From positions 1 to 36,012 of the forward strand of contig JAICJQ010000022.1 of assembly GCA_025928335.1 (NCBI GenBank): a DNA stretch of 36,012 nucleotides. Reading direction: 5' to 3'. The translations under genes and the position numbers were made by a program. Position 1 is the stretch's first letter, and each line of letters begins with the position of its first letter. Below are positions 18,214-26,256 of the stretch, piece by piece. The notes beneath the pieces were generated by a model, which made no database searches, was not told where the DNA came from, and saw only the letters and a list, made by a program, of their open reading frames with translations. The DNA is from Gemmatimonadaceae bacterium. GTDB taxonomy: Bacteria > Gemmatimonadota > Gemmatimonadetes > Gemmatimonadales > Gemmatimonadaceae.

Positions 18214-18561
18214 GTGAAACTGAGTCGCCCGGCTCCCGCTCGCGGCATCGTTGCCGCACTGCTCGCGCTCGTCGCGTTCTTCGCGACGAGCGCGGCCTCG
18301 GCCGTGGTGTCACCGGCGTCTCACGACGATTCCGCAGTCCACGCGGCGCCCGTTCTTCATGCACCGGCCGCGCAACGCGTCGTCGACGAACAGCGCTCGC
18401 AGCGTCGCGTTCCGCCGACCGTCCACCTTCCGTTTGTCGAGAATGCTCCGCGTGCGGTGGCGAACGCTCGTGCCGCCGCCACGCCCCCGCGCTTCGACCG
18501 AACGATCGTTGCGCGCGTCGTTCCGCGCGCCTATGACGCGACGGCGCCTCCCGTAAGCTGA
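18214..18561 (+). CDS. Small secreted Ala/Arg/Pro-rich protein of unknown function
   Basis: A GTG at 18214 opens a 115-residue frame with a clear signal peptide: basic VKLSRPAPARG, hydrophobic IVAALLALVAFFATSAASA, and a likely cleavage after SAASA. The mature part is Ala/Val/Pro/Arg-rich, without cysteines or a recognised motif. The same frame is open further upstream through the methyltransferase gene, which would bury the signal peptide, so the GTG start is inferred. There is no strong ribosome site. Confidence 0.5.
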   Translation: MKLSRPAPARGIVAALLALVAFFATSAASAVVSPASHDDSAVHAAPVLHAPAAQRVVDEQRSQRRVPPTVHLPFVENAPRAVANARAAATPPRFDRTIVARVVPRAYDATAPPVS

Positions 18562-18718
18562 TCGCACCGGCGCCGATCGCGGATCCGCGCCGAACAAGCC
18601 ACACATGAATCGTACGCCTGTCTCGCCGCGCACTCGGCGCGAGTAGACGCGTACCCACCGATCAGCAGCGACTCCGCAGGGACGCCTTTCGGCGCGTGTG
18701 GATCGCGGGAGCATATTC

Positions 18719-18937
18719 ATGTCCGACAATCAACAGCATGTCCAGCACGACGATGGTATCCCCACCTTCGAACCGTGGCTCGGTGTCGCGTCAGCCGCGC
18801 TCGTCCCGGCCGCGCTCTCCCTGTTTGTTCCGGCGACCTACCTCATTCCTCTCATCGTCACGACGGTCGCGCTCATTGCGACCAGCCTCGTGATGTGGCG
18901 TCGGCAGGACTCGCGGCGCCGAGGAGCCCGGCCATGA
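18719..18937 (+). CDS. Small two-helix membrane protein
   Basis: ATG 18719 has GGGAG seven bases upstream and gives 72 residues. A polar, histidine/acid-rich start (MSDNQQHVQHDDG) is followed by two hydrophobic segments (ASAALVPAALSLFVPATYLI and IVTTVALIATSLVMW) and a basic end. I recognise no family. Its TGA overlaps the ATG of the next gene (ATGA), which implies coupled translation. Confidence 0.65.
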   Translation: MSDNQQHVQHDDGIPTFEPWLGVASAALVPAALSLFVPATYLIPLIVTTVALIATSLVMWRRQDSRRRGARP

Positions 18938-19389
18938 GCATCCGCGTCCTTGCCGACGGCGCCGATGGATTCGCGCTTCTCACGCCGCGCGGCGAGTTGG
19001 TCGGATGGATCCGCGGCCGCGCAATCGGTGTTGCCGGGTTCGCCGACGAATCAGCGGCGATCGAAGCCGCGGTGCACGCCAACCGCTCCGTGAGCGAATG
19101 GCTCGAGCGAAATGCGCGCTCGTCACTCGCGCCGTTTGGCAACGCGAAGCCGCGCGTCGTCCATGATGGCGCGCACCGCTGGATCTTGTCGGGTACGGTG
19201 CCGATCGCGCGCCTTCCCGAGCCCGCTCCAACGACGGGTGACGATTCACTCACTCACGCGTTCGAGATCGTTCTGCGCGGAATCATCAACGAGGGTGTTG
19301 CGATCCATGCCGCGCTCATCGCCCTGCGCGCCGCGCGCGGCGACATCGATGCCAATCACATTCGATGGCCGATTCAACGCGCGTCGTGA
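18934..19389 (+). CDS. Hypothetical protein coupled to the small membrane protein
   Basis: The 151-residue product begins at the ATG of an ATGA overlap with the preceding gene. It opens with MSIRVLADGADGFALLTPRG and ELVGWIRGRAIGV, a beta-rich start, has a helix with AIEAAVHANRSVSEWLERNA, and then a second beta segment (RWILSGTVPIARLP). There is no signal peptide or membrane helix, so it is probably cytoplasmic. I do not recognise the family. A strong bidirectional terminator follows nine bases after the stop. Confidence 0.65.
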   Translation: MSIRVLADGADGFALLTPRGELVGWIRGRAIGVAGFADESAAIEAAVHANRSVSEWLERNARSSLAPFGNAKPRVVHDGAHRWILSGTVPIARLPEPAPTTGDDSLTHAFEIVLRGIINEGVAIHAALIALRAARGDIDANHIRWPIQRAS

Positions 19390-19397
19390 GAGAGAGA

Positions 19398-19431
19398 GCG
19401 GGTGGCGGAGGTCGATGCCTCCGCCACCCGC
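19398..19431. terminator. Bidirectional terminator between convergent genes
   Basis: A perfect 14-bp GC-rich stem (19398-19411 with 19418-19431) closes a six-base loop (TCGATG). It sits in the 46-base gap between the stop at 19389 and the convergent stop at 19436. There is no T-tract, but its place between converging genes fits shared termination. Confidence 0.7.
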
Positions 19432-19435
19432 AAGC

Positions 19436-20893
19436 TCATTGGTTCGTCACCGACGTCGCCGGCATCACCGCCGGCGGCTTCCATGTTCCATTGATCACCG
19501 CGTCGCCCGGCCAATACATCCGCAGCATCAGCACGAATGGCCCCGACGGCGATGGAAGCCAGTTCTTCTCTCTCGCCAACCCCGGACTGTTGCGCTGGAT
19601 GTAGAGGTCCAGCGAACCGTCTGGATTGTATGTCACCGGCGACTGGGTCGGACTGATCTGATACCGGTGGATCGGGTTCGAAACGAAGAAGAAGTGCTGG
19701 TCATACATCGTCACGGACCAGAATCCCTTCACCGGCGGCTGCTGGTCCTTCGGGAAGTGCAGCACATAGCTCTGCGACCCGTCGAGCGCCTCTCGCGACC
19801 CATCGGTCATCGTCACCGGATAGATCGCATCCTGTGGAAGGTTGGCCCCGAGGCCGAAGTACGCGGCATATGCGCGACGATCGTAGTCCGTTCCGTATTC
19901 GCCGAGGTCGGTGGAGTACTGCCACCCATTCACGTTGGGCACCAGCGTGCTGTACCCCACGACGCGTTGCAGCGCGCGGCGCGGCAGCGTTTGTAGAATG
20001 ACGCTCGCATCGGGGCCGAGCTTTCGCGCGTCGAATGTTCGGCCCGGCACGATCCCGATGCTCGCCATTCGGGCCACGATCGCTGAATCCGCCTCCGCCG
20101 GCGGATTCTCTTTCATCAGCATCGCGAGACGATTGAAGAACGTCGTCGCGTCGAGCCGATTGACCTGGTCGCGCACGCTCGTCTCCATATCGACCGCTGG
20201 GTCGACGCGGCCCGCCGGCGGCGCGTACTCCTTGCCGAATGCGCTGAGCGGCACCAGCGAGTACTGACGCTGCAGCTGATGCACGGCGTCCAGATCGTTG
20301 GGCGTTTCCTGCGCGAACGTGCGGCCGACGATCCAGACGAGGTTGGTCGGTGCCTTTATGACTTCTGCGTCGGGAACATCGACGGATCCATTCCAGTCGG
20401 GTCCAACGACCACGTAGCGCTGTACAGCCGTTCCGGTCGTGCGCGTGCCCGGCGACGCGAACACGTTCGTCCACGCGTCGAGCATCGGCATGAGATAGTA
20501 GCGTCCATGCTCATCCGGCAGCGACAACACATACGGCCCGGCGCTCAGGTCGAGCCAGGCCGCCGAGTACAACGTGTTCGCGTTCGGCGCCGTCACGTCT
20601 CGGAACGATGGGTCCGGGTACGACGGCATGTTGGCGAACTGGCCCATCGGAGCGTGCTTTGCTCCAGCGCGCGACGCATTCGTCGCCACTCGGCGCGTCT
20701 GGTCCATCGTGATGAGCGGATAAGCGTAGATGTATGCGTCCATTGCGACCGCGTCGGGGTCGAAGACGTTGCCGTCCGCTTCCGCCTTCGCCTTTCGGCA
20801 GCTCGCGACGGCGCTCAGCGAGGCCAACGCAACGGCGGCCGCGACGACTGTTCGTGCTCGAGCGCGCGATGAGCGCGGCTGTGTTCGTGGCAT
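19436..20893 (-). CDS. DUF1254/DUF1214 domain lipoprotein
   Basis: The 485-residue protein has a signal peptide ending SAVASC, a lipobox with Cys 32. DUF1254 follows (AMDAYIYAYPLITMDQTRRV, PNANTLYSAAWLDLSAGPYV, YYLMPMLDAWTNVFASPG), then a linker and DUF1214 (DGSREALDGSQSYVLHFPKD, GFWSVTMYDQHFFFV, LDLYIQRNSPG, NWLPSPSGPFVLMLRMYWP). The family is widespread in the periplasm of Gram-negative bacteria; no enzyme activity is established. It lies 94 bases downstream of qhpE on the same strand and could share its transcript or have its own promoter; no obvious terminator separates them. It is not a known part of qhp clusters. Confidence 0.88.
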   Translation of the reverse strand: MPRTQPRSSRARARTVVAAAVALASLSAVASCRKAKAEADGNVFDPDAVAMDAYIYAYPLITMDQTRRVATNASRAGAKHAPMGQFANMPSYPDPSFRDVTAPNANTLYSAAWLDLSAGPYVLSLPDEHGRYYLMPMLDAWTNVFASPGTRTTGTAVQRYVVVGPDWNGSVDVPDAEVIKAPTNLVWIVGRTFAQETPNDLDAVHQLQRQYSLVPLSAFGKEYAPPAGRVDPAVDMETSVRDQVNRLDATTFFNRLAMLMKENPPAEADSAIVARMASIGIVPGRTFDARKLGPDASVILQTLPRRALQRVVGYSTLVPNVNGWQYSTDLGEYGTDYDRRAYAAYFGLGANLPQDAIYPVTMTDGSREALDGSQSYVLHFPKDQQPPVKGFWSVTMYDQHFFFVSNPIHRYQISPTQSPVTYNPDGSLDLYIQRNSPGLAREKNWLPSPSGPFVLMLRMYWPGDAVINGTWKPPAVMPATSVTNQ

Positions 20894-20987
20894 CCCATCG
20901 TCCCCACGGTTGGTATCCAGAGCTTCGATTTCTAGATACCGTCGCCGCGCGTGACCGTGGATTGGTCGATGGTCGTAGCGTCCGCCT

Positions 20988-21671
20988 TCAACCGGCGAGC
21001 GAAGTTACGGAGACGCCGCTCTCGAGGGCGCGCGCGATAAATCCGCACACGTTTGCGACCGCGAACGAGATGCCGGACAGGTTGCGCTCTCGGGGTAGGT
21101 CGCCGATCGGTCGCGGAAAAATCGACGCGGTGGCGCACACGCCGCCGTGCTCGAGCCGCAACTCGAGTTCATCCCGCCCACATTGGGCGTCAGCGAGCAC
21201 GCCGAGCACACCGTCGAGCGAACCGGGCAAGAGCATGACACCCTCCGTCTCGCGCGGCGCCACGACGAGCACACGGCTTTCAGCGGCTGCGCGCGCGGCA
21301 GCGACGAGCCGTTCGCGATGCGCTGTATTCGCTGTGCCCAAGCTGAGATTGATAAGGTCGGCGCCGGCCGCGGCTGACCATTCGATCGCCTGCGCCAACA
21401 CCTCGGCGTTCGTCGTCAGATGGCGATGAAAGAGCTTCACGGGAATCAAGCGCGCATTGGGCGCCTTCTCGTGGATTGCCGCCGCCACCGCGGTGCCGTG
21501 ACCGATTCGATCGATCGCGTCGTCGCTCTCACTCGAGAACGAGCAGCCGGCGAGCACGGTCGCTCCGGCGAGATGCGGATGATCCGCGTGAATGCCGCTG
21601 TCGAGTACCGCGATGGTCACGCCGCGCCCGCTCCGATCGGCGAACGGTGCATCGCTCAATCGGAACCGCAC
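20988..21671 (-). CDS. qhpE: Subtilisin-like (S8) protease, predicted QhpC leader peptidase
   Basis: This 227-residue compact S8 protease has no signal peptide. The triad is Asp 24 in VTIAVLDSGIHADHP, His 58 in IGHGTAVAAA, and Ser 202 in SGISFAVANV. INLSLGTAN matches the substrate-binding strand. The segment where subtilisins carry the oxyanion-hole Asn (usually AAGN) reads VLVVAPRETEG, so that Asn appears to be replaced. In characterised qhp systems QhpE removes the N-terminal leader of the cross-linked gamma subunit; its small size, lack of export signal and place two bases after qhpF and within the cluster support the same role here. It is the last qhp gene of the run. Confidence 0.85.
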   Translation of the reverse strand: MRFRLSDAPFADRSGRGVTIAVLDSGIHADHPHLAGATVLAGCSFSSESDDAIDRIGHGTAVAAAIHEKAPNARLIPVKLFHRHLTTNAEVLAQAIEWSAAAGADLINLSLGTANTAHRERLVAAARAAAESRVLVVAPRETEGVMLLPGSLDGVLGVLADAQCGRDELELRLEHGGVCATASIFPRPIGDLPRERNLSGISFAVANVCGFIARALESGVSVTSLAG

Positions 21672-21673
21672 GG

Positions 21674-23416
21674 TCAGTGAACGATCTGCAGGCGTGTCGC
21701 GAACAGCTCAGCGAACGATGAATGCGTCCCGGCGAGCGTCGAGGCCGGCGCCGCGTGTTCCTTGATCCCGCCGTTCTCCAGGATGAGGATTCGGTCGGCG
21801 CGACGCGCCAGCTCCTGCCGGTGCGTGATGATGATCGTCGTTCGGCCGAACATGGCTGCCTCATATCCGGACGCGACCTGCGCTTCCGTCGCCGGATCGA
21901 GCGCTCCAGTTGCTTCGTCGAGCACGAGGACCGCCGGATTCGCCAACAATGCCCGCGCCACTGCGACGCGCTGCCGCTCGCCGGCCGACAAGCTGCGTCC
22001 ACGTTCCCCGGCGCTCGTCGCGAGTCCCTCGGGCAAGCGAGCGAGCAGCGATTGCAGCCCGGCGCGCTCCGCGGCCTCGTGGACTTCGGCGTCGGTCGCA
22101 TTCGGCCGCGCATAGCGAATGTTCTCGGCGATCGTCGCGTTGAACACGAATGGATCCTGATCGACGACCAACACCCAGTCGCGCAGCTCGCGAAGCCGAA
22201 GCGAGCGAACGTCGATACCGTCGAGCAGGACGCGGCCGCTCGCCGGATCGAGCTGACGGACCAGCAGCTCGGCGATCGTCGATTTGCCCTCGCCGCTCTT
22301 TCCGACGATCGCCACTCGCTCGCCGGGAGAGATGTCGACCGACACGCGATCGAGCACGCCGTCGCCGCGGCCGAACGAATAACTCACGTCGTCGAGCGTC
22401 ACGCGCCCGCGAACACTCTCGAGCGAGATCGGTGTCGGCGTCTCCACGACATCGGGCGTCGCGTCGAGAACTTCGCTCACTCGGCGGAGCGACACCCGCG
22501 CCGACGCGAAGCTGGCGTACAATCCCATCAGCGATTGGATCGGCCAGACGAGACGCATCTGGTACGCAATGAAGGCGACGAGCGTGCCCATCGTGATCGA
22601 ATGATCGATCACCCGCATGCCGCCGACGAAAAACACGGCGCCGCTTCCCGCGGCGAGAAGCAACCCCGGCACTCCACCGGAGAGATAGGTGAGCCGCCGC
22701 ATCTTCATCAAGGCGTCGATGAAGCGATCGTTGTGCTCCCGGAAATGCTGCGCCGCGCGATCCTGCGCGTTGAATCCGACGATCACGCGCATGCCGAGCA
22801 GCGACTCGATGAGAAAGCTTCCGACGTCCGCGCTGCGGTCGCGGACCCCGGTCATCGCGCCGTCGAGACGCGAACGATACCGCACGAGCGCCCACAACGC
22901 CGCCGGCAAGATCGCGAAGCTGACGAGAAAGAGCGCGCGGTCGAGTCGGAAGAGAATCACAATGCTCCCGACGAGGAACACCATGCTGCCGAGCCACGAC
23001 AGCGCGATCTCGGCGGCCACGCGCTGAATTTCGGCGATGTCCGAGTTGAGGCGCGCCGCGATCTGTCCGACCGGCATCGTCGCGTAGAATCGCGGTGACA
23101 GACGGTGCAGTTGGCGGAAGAGCGCCAGTCGCATGTCGAACAGGATGTCCGCCGACGCGCGCGTGTAGATCAAACCGCTCACGACATTGAGCACGAACGT
23201 GCCGATCGTGAGCACCGCGAACTGTCCGATGACGGCGACGAGTGCCGCGCGGTCCCGCCCGATCAGGGCGCGATCGATGATGATGCGCGACAGGTACGGG
23301 ATATAGAGCGCCGCCACCGTGCTGGCGAGCGCGAAGAGGACGACGATCGACAGCCGTCGCCACTGCGGCGCCACGTGCCCCAGCGCGCGGCGCAGATCCT
23401 TGTCCAACAGCGGCAC
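21674..23416 (-). CDS. qhpF: ABC exporter for the modified QHNDH gamma subunit
   Basis: The 580-residue half-transporter has about six membrane helices in residues 20-310 and an ATPase domain at about 335-560. Walker A is GKSGEGKST (372-380), the signature is LSAGERQRV (476 onward), Walker B is VLVLDE (496-501), and the H-loop His is in IIITHRQELA. It lacks an N-terminal C39 peptidase domain, consistent with leader cleavage by the separate QhpE. In studied systems QhpF carries cross-linked QhpC across the inner membrane. The start is seven bases after the qhpB stop, and qhpE starts two bases after this gene ends, so the genes are tightly co-transcribed. General lipid-exporter homologues look similar; context decides the name. 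Confidence 0.85.
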   Translation of the reverse strand: MPLLDKDLRRALGHVAPQWRRLSIVVLFALASTVAALYIPYLSRIIIDRALIGRDRAALVAVIGQFAVLTIGTFVLNVVSGLIYTRASADILFDMRLALFRQLHRLSPRFYATMPVGQIAARLNSDIAEIQRVAAEIALSWLGSMVFLVGSIVILFRLDRALFLVSFAILPAALWALVRYRSRLDGAMTGVRDRSADVGSFLIESLLGMRVIVGFNAQDRAAQHFREHNDRFIDALMKMRRLTYLSGGVPGLLLAAGSGAVFFVGGMRVIDHSITMGTLVAFIAYQMRLVWPIQSLMGLYASFASARVSLRRVSEVLDATPDVVETPTPISLESVRGRVTLDDVSYSFGRGDGVLDRVSVDISPGERVAIVGKSGEGKSTIAELLVRQLDPASGRVLLDGIDVRSLRLRELRDWVLVVDQDPFVFNATIAENIRYARPNATDAEVHEAAERAGLQSLLARLPEGLATSAGERGRSLSAGERQRVAVARALLANPAVLVLDEATGALDPATEAQVASGYEAAMFGRTTIIITHRQELARRADRILILENGGIKEHAAPASTLAGTHSSFAELFATRLQIVH

Positions 23417-23423
23417 GTTCCCT

Positions 23424-24515
23424 CTACGGACGCATGGCTGGCACGATGACCACGTTGGTCATGTCCGCGCCGAGATTGACTTGGCCGAGATGCTTGAAGT
23501 CGGTCGTCGAGTAGCGGTCGATCGTCGAGCCGGCGGTCGTGATATAGAGCTGCGTGCCGTTCGAGCTGACGACGAGCCCCATCCGCGGTCGGCCCGGAAA
23601 TTCGGTCTTGCCGACCACGCGTCGTGAATCGAGATCGAACGTCCAGAACTGGTAGTTGCCGACTTCGCTGTGGATGCCGTAGGCCTTCTTGCGGTCGGGT
23701 GACAGCCGGAAGCTCACGGCCTGGCTCGGGCCGAGCGAATAGAAGTCCAACTGGCGGTTCACGAGATCCATCCGTGCCACGCCCATCTGCGTGCGGTGGT
23801 TCACGGGATCATTCGTCCGGAACAGGCCAGTGTAGAACCCCGGCTCCTCGTACACGTCGTATGGCAAGCCAAAGTTGATGCGGCCGAGTCCCTCCTCGAA
23901 CAACGTCTTCGAGATCTCCCAGCGGTCGACTTCCTTCAGTGACACCGCGTCGTAAATCAGGACGTCGTCCTGCGTGAAGAAGTACATCAGCTTCCCATCG
24001 GGCGAGAAGACGATCTGCGCTCCCTCACGCTCCTCGCCGCGCGGCCACGGAATCGTGTCCGTCACGCGGCGCGTCGCGAGGTCGTAGCGCACCAGCGTCG
24101 GCCCCCGCACCTCGTAGCGATCGGCGTGCTCCTGATACGCCTTCACGAGCAGGATCGCGAACCGCTCCTTCGGATCGAGGCTGAACCCCCACATCCGAAC
24201 CTTCGTGCTGTCTGTCGACAGCGTGAACACGCCGCTCGACTTTTTCGTGGCGAGATCGACGATCTCGACCTTCTCGTTACCCGGGTCGGTGAGATAGAGA
24301 TGCTTGCGATCGAACGACAGCGAGATGTCGGGGATGCCGAGCTGCGACTTGATCGTGTCCTTCACCTTCATCGTCGCCTCGTCGATCACCAGCACCTGCC
24401 GCGCGTACGTGCCGACGTACAGCGTACCGGTGCCACCGGACGGGACACTCTGACCAGCCGCTACAGCGATTGGCCACGCTACCGCTGTCATTCTGAGCGA
24501 AGCGAAGAACCTCAT
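23424..24515 (-). CDS. qhpB: QHNDH beta subunit (seven-bladed beta-propeller)
   Basis: The 363-residue product contains repeated YVTN/WD40-like blades across residues 30-360 (GTLYVGTYARQVLVIDEAT, SLSFDRKHLYLTDPG, VFSPDGKLMYFFTQDDVLIY, LVVSSNGTQLYITTAG), the fold of the periplasmic QHNDH beta subunit, which packs on the gamma subunit next to the quinone. ATG 24515 forms an ATGA overlap with the qhpC stop; a longer open frame reaches 24995 but would run through qhpC and qhpD and is rejected. The first ten residues (MRFFASLRMT) are encoded by a dispersed repeat, yet together with AVAWPIAVAAG they make a plausible short signal peptide. The insertion seems to have replaced or rebuilt the original N-terminus. 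Confidence 0.88.
   Translation of the reverse strand: MRFFASLRMTAVAWPIAVAAGQSVPSGGTGTLYVGTYARQVLVIDEATMKVKDTIKSQLGIPDISLSFDRKHLYLTDPGNEKVEIVDLATKKSSGVFTLSTDSTKVRMWGFSLDPKERFAILLVKAYQEHADRYEVRGPTLVRYDLATRRVTDTIPWPRGEEREGAQIVFSPDGKLMYFFTQDDVLIYDAVSLKEVDRWEISKTLFEEGLGRINFGLPYDVYEEPGFYTGLFRTNDPVNHRTQMGVARMDLVNRQLDFYSLGPSQAVSFRLSPDRKKAYGIHSEVGNYQFWTFDLDSRRVVGKTEFPGRPRMGLVVSSNGTQLYITTAGSTIDRYSTTDFKHLGQVNLGADMTNVVIVPAMRP
24486..24515 (-). repeat. Dispersed repeat unit forming the start of qhpB
   Basis: The plus-strand sequence TTCTGAGCGAAGCGAAGAAC, with its flanks, is a version of a short motif I know as extremely common in intergenic DNA of many soil and environmental bacteria. Its other frames give the tell-tale peptides RFFASLRMT and LRFAQNDS. 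Here it contains the qhpB ATG and the first ten codons. Confidence 0.6.
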
Positions 24516-24844
24516 GGGAACACCAAGTCGATCTTCCGCCAGTCCTTCTGCGCCGAGGCGCACTTCGCGGTCCAATCGGGCGCGTGGTTGTAGAGATCGG
24601 GCACGTGGGCTGGCCAGAAGCACGTGATGTGGCAGTCGAACAGATCGCGCTCCACCGGTTGGCAAAGGCCGGCCGTGCCTCCGTTCGAATCCACCTCCCA
24701 TCCCGGCGAGAACACGAACGAGCAGCCGAGGGGGACGTGCGGTCCCGTGGGACCACCCGGGCCCTGTTGCAGCGCGACGACGTCGTTCTGCAGCACACCC
24801 TCGATCCGCTGCGCCTTCTGGTTGATCGATTTGAGATGTCTCAT
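24512..24844 (-). CDS. qhpC: QHNDH gamma subunit precursor with CTQ and thioether cross-link sites
   Basis: The 110-residue peptide is the substrate of the maturation machinery. An N-terminal leader without a Sec signal (MRHLKSINQKAQRIEGVLQN) is followed by a Cys-rich core. Against the published gamma-subunit numbering, a constant offset of 34 places every cross-link residue: Cys41-Glu50 (7-16), Cys61-Asp67 (27-33, Asp being the catalytic base), Cys75-Asp83 (41-49), and Cys71-Trp77 (37-43), which form cysteine tryptophylquinone. One further cysteine, Cys94, has no partner in that scheme. Catalysis occurs in the periplasm: the quinone oxidises primary amines and passes electrons to the alpha-subunit hemes. 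The gene overlaps qhpD upstream and qhpB downstream, each by ATGA. Confidence 0.95.
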   Translation of the reverse strand: MRHLKSINQKAQRIEGVLQNDVVALQQGPGGPTGPHVPLGCSFVFSPGWEVDSNGGTAGLCQPVERDLFDCHITCFWPAHVPDLYNHAPDWTAKCASAQKDWRKIDLVFP

Positions 24845-26256
24845 GACAGGTGGGTAAGGAAGTCAGGCCGCTTTGTCGCCAACGTTCCGTACACTTCCAG
24901 ACAGGTATTCGTCCACGCGCGGATCCACTCGCAGTAATGCAGGTTCGGCTGCGTCGTCGTGCCGTACCGCGTGTGCGCCTCGTGATAGCAGCCACCGGCG
25001 CAGAGCGGGCGCGCCCAACAGGTGGAGCAGTCCGTCTTGTTGTCGATGTGATGTGTCTCGAGGAACGTCGCCTGCGCGGCGTGATCGACGCCGCTGAACA
25101 CGCTGCCCAGCTTGTGGCTGTCCGATCCCGCGAACCGATGGCAGAGTGCCACGTCGCCGTCCGTTGCCACGCCGAGCAGACCGAAGCCCGCGCCGCACGG
25201 ATGCGACTTACTCATTCCTTTGTGAATTTCCTCGAGCGTGTCCCGCACATTCGAGAAGCCGTGGCGCCGGCCGGCGATCGCTTCACTCAGATACTCGGCG
25301 GCAAGCGTCTGGAAGCCGGCGAGGAGCTGCTGGAATCCCAGATCCTCGATCGCGTACTCGCGCTGCCACGACGTCGTCACCGGCGCGAAACCGACCTCCC
25401 AGAAGCCGATCTCCTCGAACAGGTGCCGGTAGATCGAGACGACATCCAGATTCTGGCCCGTCAGCGTCACGCGCGCGCCGACAGGCTTCCGCCGGTGCCG
25501 CGCCAGCAAATCCTTGATGCGGGGCAGGATGATGTCGTAGCTGCCCATGCCATTCGAGAACACGCGGAACTTGTCCTGCTGCTCGCGCGCTCCGTCGATC
25601 GACACCGTGACGCCGACGTCGTTCTCGATGAACCAGTCCACGATCTCCTCGCGCAGCAGCGTCGCGTTCGTCGTCAGACTCGCGTTCACCTGCTTGCCGA
25701 GCTCCGCGCCGCGTTGCTTCGCGTAGGCGAGCGCCGACTTCAACATCTTGAAGTTGAGCAGCGTCTCGCCGCCAAAGAACGTGAGATTCACACTCGGCGA
25801 ATCGCCCGCTTCGGCGAACATGAAATCCACCGACTGTTTCGCCGTCGCTTCGTCCATGAATCGCGGCTTGGTCCCGCTCTCGACGATCCGGTCCTCGCCG
25901 TACTCGTAGCAGTACCCGCACGACAGATTGCACTTGCTCGTCACGTTGAGCACGAGCGTCTGGAGCGGAATGCTGCGCTTCGACTTGACGGAGGGGGGCG
26001 CGACCGGCGGCGCGACGACGCTATGGATCGCGCGCACGCCGAGCAGCTCGTCGATCGACGAGCGTACTTCGTCGCCGCTCCACCGCGCGCCGAGCGACTC
26101 GGCGAGCTCATTCGCCGTGCGGTCGCCGGTAGCGAGCCGCTCGAGGACGGCGTGCGACACGTCGTCGAGCTCCACGACCGCGGCCGACGGGACGAGATAC
26201 AGGTATCTCGCGTCGCCGCCCGAAAACGAGTGATACTCACCGCGACGAAGCATCAT
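24841..26256 (-). CDS. qhpD: Radical SAM/SPASM thioether-forming enzyme for QhpC
   Basis: The 471-residue enzyme makes the Cys-to-Asp/Glu thioether bonds in QhpC. Residues about 8-80 resemble a PqqD-like peptide-recognition (RRE) domain. The radical SAM cluster motif is CNLSCGYC (Cys 109, 113, 116), followed by LTFFGGETLLNF and VTVSIDG of the TIM barrel. The C-terminal SPASM region has cysteines at 354, 372, 410, 413, 419, 423, 442 and 452 for auxiliary iron-sulfur clusters (CGAGFGLLGVATDGDVALC, CSTCWARPLCAGGC). Its ATG overlaps the qhpA stop and its TGA overlaps the qhpC start, tying enzyme and substrate synthesis together. The cytoplasmic location agrees with modification before export. Confidence 0.95.
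   Translation of the reverse strand: MMLRRGEYHSFSGGDARYLYLVPSAAVVELDDVSHAVLERLATGDRTANELAESLGARWSGDEVRSSIDELLGVRAIHSVVAPPVAPPSVKSKRSIPLQTLVLNVTSKCNLSCGYCYEYGEDRIVESGTKPRFMDEATAKQSVDFMFAEAGDSPSVNLTFFGGETLLNFKMLKSALAYAKQRGAELGKQVNASLTTNATLLREEIVDWFIENDVGVTVSIDGAREQQDKFRVFSNGMGSYDIILPRIKDLLARHRRKPVGARVTLTGQNLDVVSIYRHLFEEIGFWEVGFAPVTTSWQREYAIEDLGFQQLLAGFQTLAAEYLSEAIAGRRHGFSNVRDTLEEIHKGMSKSHPCGAGFGLLGVATDGDVALCHRFAGSDSHKLGSVFSGVDHAAQATFLETHHIDNKTDCSTCWARPLCAGGCYHEAHTRYGTTTQPNLHYCEWIRAWTNTCLEVYGTLATKRPDFLTHLS

Noticed and set aside
20894-20987. GGTATC/GATACC inverted repeat between qhpE and the DUF1254 gene as a terminator or operator
   Set aside because: Only six base pairs with a long loop and no T-tract; too weak to support.
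24516-24995. N-terminal extension of qhpB to 24995
   Set aside because: It would run antisense-free but out of frame through qhpC and the end of qhpD, has no signal peptide, and contradicts the ATGA coupling.
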